A stretch of DNA of 64,000 nucleotides from an uncultured Aquimarina sp. (lineage in GTDB: Bacteria > Bacteroidota > Bacteroidia > Flavobacteriales > Flavobacteriaceae), in contig CANMWA010000004.1 in NCBI GenBank assembly GCA_947501475.1, positions 330,952 through 394,951 on the forward strand. Direction: 5' to 3'. Positions 52,721 to 63,200 of the stretch are shown piece by piece (the stretch's first letter is position 1; every line of letters begins with the position of its first letter). The notes beneath the pieces were generated by a model. The model was not told the origin of the DNA. It worked only from the letters and a program-made list of their open reading frames with translations, and made no database searches. A program made the translations under genes and the position numbers.

Positions 52721-53075
52721 TTGGTTTTTTTAGCTATTTAAAGAGGTTATATGTGGTTAAAAATTAAGTGATTAATAACCTAATTAACAAATTTTTATAG
52801 GATTTACTTACAATATTTACGGGTTAAATGTGGTTGTTTCATCGGTAAAAGTTGAGTTTTTATAGAATGCTATTTGAATGTTTTCTAAAAATTTAAATTT
52901 TTAGTTTTCGTGTTTTTCTACACAAAAAACACAAAAAATGTGATAGCTTAGTATGTAAAGATATAAAGTATTCGTAAAAAAAATGAATTAAATGAAGTTT
53001 TATTATGAATTTTTTGTTAAAAAATAAAAAATAATGAATTTTTATTTGATTTTTCATAGCTTAAGCTAAATCATT
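52721..53075. other. Intergenic region before leader B
   Basis: These 355 very AT-rich bp contain a GTGTTTTT...AAAAAACAC hairpin (52910-52932) that may end the FGE transcript. CTTAAGCTAAATCATT (53060-53075) is a 16-mer that occurs identically at 48280-48295, downstream of RNA element A. No ORF is evident. Confidence 0.5.
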
Positions 53076-53564
53076 TTTTTATGGCTTAACCGTAATTATT
53101 TTGAGTTTTTAATATATTGATTATCGAGTTTTTATCTATAAATTTATATTGTTAAAAAAAACATAACGTAAACAAATAATTTAAAACTGTTATCGCTTAT
53201 AGAAAAATTTACTTTATTTCTTATTTTCTTACCCCAACTATTTGTAAGTATAGTTTTCTTATAGCAGTTTATTTTTATAATTGTCAAAATGTATTATAGT
53301 TTCTATTGCCCTATAGTTATTATGATTTGAAAGTGAACTTTAATATATATATATAATACACTTATGAATTACAGTACTCTTGTTTATCTCTTAAAACATC
53401 TATTGGCATTTTTGTCGAATTCGATTGTTTTAATTAATCGAAATTTACGTTTTGAAATATGTGCGCATAAAAATTTCAAAAGCAAGAGCATATATAATTT
53501 TAGTTGATCACAAATAGTATAGAAATGTATATATGATTAGTACATCATAAATAACAAACATAAA
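53076..53564 (+). promoter_or_regulatory. Leader B: shared upstream region before the giant surface-protein unit
   Basis: This is homologous to leader A. It opens with a weaker hairpin at the same place (TTTATGG, loop CTTAA, CCGTAATTATTTTGA). It then carries GTTAAAAAAAACATAA (53151-53166), TTTCTTACCCC (53225-53235), GTCAAAATG (53283-53291) and TGCCCTAT (53307-53314), a 47-codon ORF and the RNA element. Sequence between the blocks has diverged, so the blocks themselves appear to be under selection. Confidence 0.7.
53364..53507 (+). CDS. Short leader ORF in leader B (uncertain)
   Basis: This 47-codon ORF (MNYSTLVYLLKHLLAFLSNS...) lies at the position equivalent to the 51-codon ORF of leader A. 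Its start has the same CTTATGA context. Protein similarity is weak and there is no good ribosome-binding site, so it is listed only because of the shared position. Confidence 0.28.
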   Translation: MNYSTLVYLLKHLLAFLSNSIVLINRNLRFEICAHKNFKSKSIYNFS

Positions 53565-53623
53565 ACAACCCCGCAATTGCAAAACTTTGGCGAGCCAGCA
53601 AGAGCGAGGATCTGAATAACGAT
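53565..53623 (+). ncRNA. Conserved structured RNA element, copy B
   Basis: This is the second copy of the element described at 48171-48228. P1 pairs 53568-53574 with 53604-53611 (one C-A mismatch), and P2 pairs 53577-53580 with 53598-53601 (TTGC/GCAA in place of TTAT/ATAA in copy A). The loop AAAACTTTGGCGAGCC is identical. The element ends 24 nt before the start codon of the 188-residue membrane protein, close enough to influence translation initiation. Confidence 0.65.
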
Positions 53624-53647
53624 TAATTTAATAGAAAATCAACCATT

Positions 53648-54214
53648 ATGAAGTTATATTCTTTTATCTCAAAAGATGTATCAAAATCTTCTTCTTCAAA
53701 TAATATCGATCCGTATATTAATACATATACGATCTCAGAACAAACAGAGAACAAATTTAGAAATAATAGACTAGTCTTATTGGGGGGAATTACCCTTTTT
53801 TTGGTAGGGGTATATTTCTTAATAGCCTTTTTGTTTTTGTATGCATCTTATAATGTTACAGAAAATCGATATCATGTTAATACAAATAATACCTATACTA
53901 CTAGTATTAGTAGTACTATAAATGGTTTCGATTTCTTTTCTTCAAAATACATTCATAACCTGAATTCAATTGACTATGAAAAAGACGTTAATTCGAATAT
54001 CCCCTTGCAAGTGTGGTATCTCGAAAACAGCCTTTTAAATCTAAATATGATGCCCGATCATCAGTTTAACAAGGTTTTAGCGTACTCCCAAACGATCAAG
54101 AACCAACAAACTGGTGCAGTTTGGATACATCGAATTCAGGTTACTTTTTATAGATCATATATCGAGATTCCTTCGAATCACTTCAAAACGAATTACTCAA
54201 CAATTTTATCATAA
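53648..54214 (+). CDS. Uncharacterised single-span membrane protein upstream of giant surface protein
   Basis: The 188-residue protein has a Ser-rich, signal-less N-terminal part (residues 1-40). One strong membrane span follows (LVLLGGITLFLVGVYFLIAFLFLYASY, about 41-68), then a C-terminal domain of about 120 residues rich in Asn, Ser and Tyr that should be outside the cytoplasm. No family is recognised. It lies 7 bp before the giant gene, so the two are an operon and probably functionally linked, for example in export or anchoring. The conserved RNA element lies just upstream. Confidence 0.72.
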   Translation: MKLYSFISKDVSKSSSSNNIDPYINTYTISEQTENKFRNNRLVLLGGITLFLVGVYFLIAFLFLYASYNVTENRYHVNTNNTYTTSISSTINGFDFFSSKYIHNLNSIDYEKDVNSNIPLQVWYLENSLLNLNMMPDHQFNKVLAYSQTIKNQQTGAVWIHRIQVTFYRSYIEIPSNHFKTNYSTILS

Positions 54215-54221
54215 ATAGCTT

Positions 54222-57200
54222 ATGAAATTTTTTACTAAATTATACAATAGGATAAAAATAGTAAATGACGGTTTTTCCATTTATCATATTCAAAAAATAG
54301 ATACATCTTTAAGAAGAAATGGAAATCGTATTTTAATTACATCTATACTAAGTTTATTAGTTAATTCTTTTGGATATAGCCAGGCAACCACACCATTTAG
54401 TTGTCCAAGTACCTTTTACCAGGTAATTAGCGGAGAACTTAGGCCGTATAATCCAGCCGATGGAACCTATGGTACAGCTATAAGCTCCTTAGAAAATTAT
54501 AATGCGGGTGGTTATAATACGACTGACGGTTATTTATATGCGATTATAGAAAGCACTCAGCCCACGGCTAACCATTTAATTCGAATAGATAGCAACGGAG
54601 ATTTTGATGACCTGGGAGTATTAGATGATGCAACTACCGCTTTTGTCGCTGGGGATGTTGATGATAGTGATGACCTTTATTTAAGAGATGGTCGTAACTT
54701 AGTTCGAATCGATAATCTATCTACGTTACCAGCCAACCCGGCAGCAACGATAACAACCACACTTTTGAATAATGCCTTCTGGAATAACAACCCCGGGCAG
54801 ATGGTCCCTTTGGATTTAGTGTTTATTAATGGAGCTTTTTATGGAGTAGATGCTACAAGCCTATATATATGGAATCTAATTACGATGGATAGAAGTATTG
54901 TGCCAATTACTGGTCTTGCTGCTGCTCCAAGCGATAATTATGGAGCGGTTTATACCGATAGTAGTGATAGGTTGTATATATCAAATAATGATGGAGGATT
55001 ATACCTTATCGAGAATTATACGACAGCGGCTCCATCAGCAACCTATTTGTCAAGCACTTCCAATGTTACTCGTAATGATGGATTTGCCTGTGCATTAGCG
55101 CCTTCATCTATAGATCAGGATCTGGATGATTTATTAGATCCTTTTGACTTGGATCTTGATGGAGATGGAATGACCAATTTGGATGAGTCTCCATCAGACC
55201 CTTTTGCTGATGGTGATGCAGATCTGGTTTTTGCATACTTAGATGATAATGATACTACAGGCGCTATTGGTAATATAGATGGAATGGTAGAAGCTGCTTT
55301 TGATACCGATGGAGATGGTATTGCAGATTTCTTTGATCTCGATAGTGATAATGATGGTATTTATGATGTGATTGAAGCAGGTCACGGTTTACCACAAACC
55401 AATGGAAGAATTACTGGGCAGGATACAGGATCAGGAGCCAATGGGCTTTTTGATGGTGTAGAGACTCCTGCAGATTCAGGAACAATCAATTATACGATAA
55501 CAAACACAGATATAGCTGGTAACTTTGATTTTCAATCTACCGATGCAGATGGAGATGGTTGTGCAGATGCTATTGAAGGTGCAGGAACATTTGTTCTAGG
55601 AGATTTGGATGGTGACAGTAGTCTTGGTGATGTGGTAAATGAAGATGGAGTACCAACAGTGGCAGGAAGCCCACAAAATACAACAGCAGCAGTAACAAAT
55701 GCAGGAGATACTAGTGCTTGTGTGACTGTGAGTGCTCTAACTCCTTTTAGTTGTCCAAGTACATTCTATCAGATTATTGCTGGAGAACTTAAAAGCTATG
55801 ACCCTGTGTCTGGAGAATATTCAACTCCAATTGCCATAACCAATCCTTATAATGCTACAGGATATAACAGACTTGATGATTATATATATGGGATAGGAAA
55901 AGGAGGAGGAGGAAGCCCAATCAATAGGCACTTAATTAGGATAGGAGCCGATGGTGCTATAGAAGATCTTGGATTGATTACAGGTTTTACAGCAGGAGGA
56001 ATATCAGGAGATGTTGATGATGCCGATAACTTATGGATTAATATAGGCGAAGAATATCATAGGATCGAAAATGTATCCACAAAAGCAGTAGGTGGCCCTT
56101 CTCCTGTTTTAGTTCCTGTTACTTTTACAGGGCCCGGAGGAACTGCAATTCCTGCTACAACTGTTAATGATGTAACTTTTATTAATGGTAGTTTATATGG
56201 AGTAAATAATGCTCAACAAGTAGTAATTTGGAATCTAACCACACAAGAAAAATCTACAGTAGGAGGATTAACCACCCCAACAGCGACCAATTTTGGAGCA
56301 GCCTTTACAGATGCTCAAGATCGTTTATATGTATCCTATAATGATGGAGGGATGTACTTGATCAATAATTATACAACAGGATCACCTTCAGAAGCATTAC
56401 TTAATAGTACAGCGGTGAGCACTAGTAATGATGGATTTGCGTGCCCGCTGGCGCCATCAGCGATAGATGATGATAATGATATAACTTTAGATCCACTCGA
56501 TCTCGATGTAGATGGTGATGGTATTACGAACACAGACGAATCACCTTCAAACCCTTATGGAGATGCAGATGCAGATGGTGTTTTTACATATTTAGACGAT
56601 AATGACGCTACAGGAGCTATTGGAAATGTTGATGGATTGATCGAGACAGCATTTGATACCGATGGAGATGGGGTCCCAGATTTCTTTGATTTGGATAGTG
56701 ATAATGATGGTATTTATGATGTAATCGAAGCCGGACACGGATTACCACAAACCAATGGTAGAATTACTGGTCAAGGTGCAGGCTCGGGAGCAAATGGACT
56801 TTTCGATGGGGTAGAAACTCCAGTAGATTCAGGTATTATTAATTATACAATAACAGATACTGATACACCAGGTAGTCCTGATTTTCAAGCTACTGATAGT
56901 GATGGTGATGGTTGTAGTGATGCTAATGAAGCATATGACGATGCCAATGCTGATGGTGGCGATGGTGGAATATATAACCCAGGAAATACAGATGCAGAGC
57001 CTCTTACCGAGGTAGCAGGAACTGTAAATGCCGATGGTCTTGTAGTAGCAGCAGCGTATGACACTGGGGTTGTTGTAGCAGTAACCGATGCAGGAGATGC
57101 ATTAGCCTGTGTTACTAATACAGCTCCGGTGATCACTAATAACGGAAGTGCTGCAACCAATACAGCAACATTTACTGCAGGTGCTACTGGTACCGTAGTT

Positions 57201-60200
57201 GATATGGATGCTACAGATACAGATGGTGACCTAGAAGGTACAGGAATTGGAGATCAATTGGATTGGTCATTAACAGGAGGCGCAGACCAAGCATCGTTCT
57301 CGATAGATGATTCAGGATTATTAACGTTCAATACACCGCCAACTGCGGCAACATATATAGTAGAGATAACAGTTACAGATAGTGCCGCTGGTACCGATGT
57401 GCAGACACTTACAGTAACTGTAACTGCTGCTGCTACGGATATAGATAACGACGGTGAACCAGATAGTTCTGATCTTGATAATGATAATGATGGTATTTTA
57501 GATAGTGTAGAGTGTAATGGTACTTTGCAACCAGGTACGTTTACCGCTACAGATGATGGCAATGTAGACGGTAACGAGTCAGGAACGATAACCTTACCAT
57601 CAGGGACAGCAGCTACCTGGAATATAACACATACTTTTACTAATGGACAATTAGAACAGTTTGGTGTATCAACAAATTCAGAAATATATTTTTATTATAA
57701 TAGAGTAGCAGCTGGTAATTGGGACTTGAATGCAGCCAATTTCTCAGTAGCTGCAGGTGCAGCAGATATACAATTAGCTCTATTTGGATATGTAGATGCA
57801 GATGCACAAATACCAGAACCACCAGGGCCAGACTTTGGATCACGTTTTGGAACCTATACCATAAGCTGGGTTGGCGGTACAGGAGATGCTATTATCAATG
57901 ATCCAATAAATCAGACAGATCAAACAGATGGAGCGACGATTACCAATGGTGGAAGTTTTACCCAAACAGGAGGAAGCGCCATTAATAACAATCTATTACA
58001 ATGGAATGTTGTATTCCCATTAGGAGCTACATCATTTACTATTTCAGCTACTGGTGGTGCAGCAGCAGAAGGGTTTAGATTCACCGCACTAGAAAATGTA
58101 TGTGTAGATACAGATAACGATGGTATACAAGATATTTTAGACTTAGATAGTGATAATGATGGTATCTACGATGTCATAGAAGCTGGGGGTACAGCAAGTA
58201 CGTTCCCAGGCCAAGAAGGGAGACAAATAGATGATGATAATAATGCTGATAATACAGGAACAATTGGTGTTCCTAGTACAGTATCACCAGCAGGAACCAC
58301 ACCAACCGAAACAACACCGGGTACACCAGATTATGTAAATACAAATAGTGACGGTGATCTATGTACCGATGCTAACGAAGGAGCAAATAATAACACTGCC
58401 GAAGGAAATGATGGGGGTCAATACGGCGATAATGACCCACAAACTGTTGTTGACGGTGAGGTTGATGCCAATGGATTGATTATAGCAGCAACGTATAACA
58501 ACACTGCAATAGCCGCTGTAACCGACAATACCATATTTACAGCCTGTGATGATGGTGATGGGGTACCACTAGCAGTAGAAGATTCAGGGCCAAATGGCGG
58601 GGATGGTAATAATGATGGGATACCAGACTCACAGCAAGGTAATGTTGCATCGATTATAGATGCCACAGGACTAGGATATGTAACTGTAGAAGTTGTAATT
58701 ACAGGTGATTGTACGCAGATAACCGATATGGACCCACTACTAGAGACAGAATTGGCGTCCTTGGATAATGATTTTGATTATCCGGTAGGTTTAATGGATT
58801 TTACATTACAATGTGGTGCACCAGGACAATCTGCTAATGTTATAATTTATTGGCATAATATCAATACGATAGATACATTTAGAAAATATGGATCTACAGC
58901 ACCAGGGGCCAATAATGCAGATTATGATAATTTTATAATAACGCAAGGAACCACAACGATTAATGGAAGAAATGTACCAACTACCTCATATACACTTACA
59001 GATGGGCAACCAGGAGATGAAAGTGCTACTCCAGCTGTTATTGTAGATCCTGTAGGGCCGGCTATGCCAAACTTTGATTCTGATGGGGATGGCCTAGTAA
59101 ATGGGATTGATCTTGATGATGATAATGATGGGATCTTAGATGTTGATGAATGTACGATTGGAGGAGGAACGTTTGGAACCCAATTAGTAGATGATGCAGA
59201 TACGATCTTCGAGATTACTGCAGAAAATAACCCTAATACCTTGGCAGCTTTATTATTTGCAGAAAATTCTGATGTTACCCTGGTGTCTTCTAGTATTAAT
59301 GTAGGAAATGGGTCAGTACCTCAAATTGGTACTTTCGACGATGGTGATCAGATAACAGATAGTGGTGGTAGCCCTAATGCTTTTGTTGATTTTAGTACTG
59401 GGATTATCTTTTCTTCTGGTAATGTATTAGAATTTGATGATAATTTATCGAATCAATTTTTTGAAAATGAACCAGGATTTCCTCCATTTGCTACATTCGG
59501 GCCAGCTTTTGGATTTAATGGAAACGGAACTGGTACTGCAGGAGGTGGTACGGATTCAGATTTTGCAGGAGGTAGTTCAGAATTTGATGTGGCAAGCTTA
59601 GAATTCGTAATTAATGTTCCAGCAGAAACTAGTGTTACTGGACAGTTTGTATTTGCTTCAGACGAATATAATGATTTTGTAAATCAAGGAGTTAATGATG
59701 CAGCAAAAGTAATAGTGAATGGAACTAATGTAGCATTAACACCTTCCGGATCATTTTTAAGTATTGATACCGTAAATAACAGTACAGATAGCGCATTTTA
59801 TATAGATAACGAAACAGACCCTACAGCGGTAAATATTGAAGCCGATGGATTTACAACGACCATAACATTTTCTGCAGTATTAGTGGCAGGAAATAATACA
59901 ATTAAAATAGGAGTAGCAGATAACGGTGATACTGTATTTGATTCTTGGTTATTGTTTAGAGCTAACTCTTTTGTATTATGTTTTGATAAAGATACAGATG
60001 GGGATAATATTGCCGATCGTTTAGATTTAGATTCTGATAACGACGGTATTTATGATACTATTGAAGCAGGTGGGATATTAAGTGGAGCTACAGGGCAGGA
60101 CGGTCGTCATGATGACGATAACAATAATACAGATAATACAGCTACTCTTGGAGTTCCGTCTTTAGCCAATGGAGGAGCAGGAAACACCCCAACTGATACA

Positions 60201-63200
60201 GGTAGTGATGGTAGTTTAGATTATTTAACACTTGATAGTGATAGTGATGGGTGTAGCGATGCCAATGAGGCCTATAATAGTAGTACAGCAGATGGTGGTG
60301 ATACAGGTGTATTTGGTACAGATCCTGTAGATCCGACTACGATTGTAGATCCAGATGGTACGGTTACCGCAGCATCATATACCACTCCTGAGGATTTGGA
60401 TACCGATTTAACAGCTGATTACCAACAAATCGGTGGTCCCGACGGCGATGGTGATGGTATCCCAGATGCTTGTGACTTGGTATTTGACGATAATGATGGT
60501 GATGGGGTAGGAGATCTAGTGGATCTTGATGATGATAATGATGGAATTTTGGATACGGTAGAATCTGCGAATGTTGGCAATCCGATTGTCGTGGCTGGAA
60601 CTAACATCATATATGTAGATTCCTTTGAAAACCCTGCAGCAAATACAGGAACTTTTGTAGTTACAGATAATTCAGAATTAGGTCTGTTAACCTATTATGA
60701 TATAGTACCTACAGGTTGGACTAAGCTAGGCGGAGGTTTAGTAGCTATGACAACTGGGGGAACACCAACTGATGGGGACCAAATGGTTCTTTTGAATGAA
60801 ACGGGAGCCTCTATACAGTCTAATGCAATATTTAATATAGTGGCTGGAAATCGATATATTCTTAGCCTCGATGTTAGTCTCGATAACTCACCTAGTGGAG
60901 GAGGAGCACAATTAACAGCTCAATTTGCAGGGATTACACAAGAATTGACTCTTACTCCTGTACAAGGGGCAGATGGTGTTGCCCAAAATTTAGTTTTTGA
61001 TTTTATAGCAACTACTTCAGGCCCTACTCAAATTATCCTTACAGAATCAAATAGTATTGCTCCTTTGGATGGCTCACCTGTAATTGATAATTTAGTTCTT
61101 GAAGAGTTAATAGATAATGATTTAGATGGTGTTCCAAACTATTTGGATCTAGATTCCGACAACGATGGTATCTATGATGTAGTAGAATCAGGAGGTACAC
61201 CAAGTACAGCTATAGGTCAAGAAGGACGACATACAGACAACGATAACAATGGTGATAATACAGCAACCAATGGAGTGCCTTCTCTGGCCAATGGCGGAAC
61301 AGGAAATACCCCAACAGATACAGAAAGCAACGGTAGTTTAGATTACTTAACCTTAGACAGTGATAGTGATGGGTGTAGCGATGCCAATGAGGCCTATAAT
61401 AGCAGTACCGCAGATGGCGGCGATACAGGTGTGTTTGGTACTGATCCAGCTACCGTAGATCCCACTACAGGTGTGGTTACCGCAGCAACATATATCACCC
61501 CAGAGGATTTAGATACTGATTTAACAGCTGATTACCAGCAAATTGGTGGCCCTGACGGCGATGGAGATGGTATCCCAGATGCTTGTGATTTGGTGTTTGA
61601 TGATAATGATGGTGATGGAGTAGGTGATGCAGTGGATTTGGATGACGATAATGATGGGATTCCTGATTTGGTAGAATTAGCGGGTAACGATCCTTTCTTG
61701 GATGAAGACGGTGATGGTATATTGAATTATCTAGATACTACCGATGATGGTACAGGAGATGGTTCAACTACAGATTATACAGATGCTAATTTAGATGGTA
61801 TCCCAGATGTTTACGATTTTGATAATGATGGAATACCGAATCATTTAGACAAAGACAGTGATAATGATGGTATTACTGATATTGTTGAAGGTGGAGGAGT
61901 GGATACAAATGGAGATGGAGAAGTAGATTATCCAACTCCAGGAGATCCTACTTCTATGGTAGATTTGGATAACGATGGTTTAGATGATGGTTTAGATAAT
62001 ATCGATAGTGGAAGTGGCGTAGGTGAAGTAACAACAGGTACACCTCTTACAACTCCAAACTCTGATACAGATACAACCCCCAATTTCCTCGATATTGATG
62101 CAGATGATGATGGTATCGTTGATAATATTGAAGCACAGTCTACATTGGATTATGTGGCACCAAGTGGAAATGATACTGATATGGATGGTATTGATGATCA
62201 ATATGATGCCGATTGTACTATTGCTACCTGTGGATTGATAGGAACGCCTATAATACCTACAAATACAGATGGATCTAACTTAAATAGTGATACAGATCCT
62301 GATTATATTGATTTAGATTCTGATGGTGATGGAGAGTCTGATACGATTGAAGCTTATGATACCAATGATGATGGTGTGGCTGATACTATTCCTTCTGGAA
62401 ATGATACCGATAATGATGGCTTAGATGATAATTTTGATGCAGATGGTACTAATGCTACTGATGTAGGAGGCCCCACAAATGGAGGACAAACAGCTACAAA
62501 TCCATTTCCTGATACAGATGTCGCTGGAGGAGAACCAAATTGGAGAGAAGATATTCAGGATATCACCTTTACGAAGACCTTTGCTACTCCGGTAGATGTA
62601 AATGCCAACGGTATTGTTGATGCAGGAGATACGATAGAATATACCTTGAGTGTTACCAATAGTGGTAATGTAAGTTTGACAGCTGCTAATGTTACAGATA
62701 CTAAATTAGGAGTTACTGGTTCTTTAGTTACACCAGCGAATTTAGCACCAGGCGCTACCGGTACGTTGACATCAGTCTATACGATTTTACAGTTAGATGT
62801 TGATGCCGGAGGAATAGAGAATACAGCTACGGGAAGTGCTACACCACCGAATTTACCAGATGGTACCCCATCTACTCCAATTACTGATACTTCTGATACA
62901 GATGTTGATGGTACAGGTACAAATGTTCCGAACAACGAGACTGTTGAGACGCCACTATTAGATGGTACGACTCCAGGAGATGGTACAGATAATGATCCTA
63001 CGGTGAGTTTGATTCCTGCAGTCCCACAAATTACTTTTACCAAGACCTTTGCTACTCCTGTAGATGTAAATGCCAATGGTATTGTTGATGCAGGGGATAC
63101 GATAGAATATACTTTGAGTGTTACCAATAGCGGTAATGTAAGTCTGACAGGAGCCAATGTTACAGATACTAAGTTAGGTTTAGCTGCTGCTGCAGTTACC

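Noticed and set aside
48171..53623. Identity of the leader RNA element as a c-di-GMP (GEMM) riboswitch or a JUMPstart/ops element
   Set aside because: The order and spacing of conserved bases do not fit either: there is no GEMM tetraloop receptor pair and no GGCGGTAGC-type ops core.
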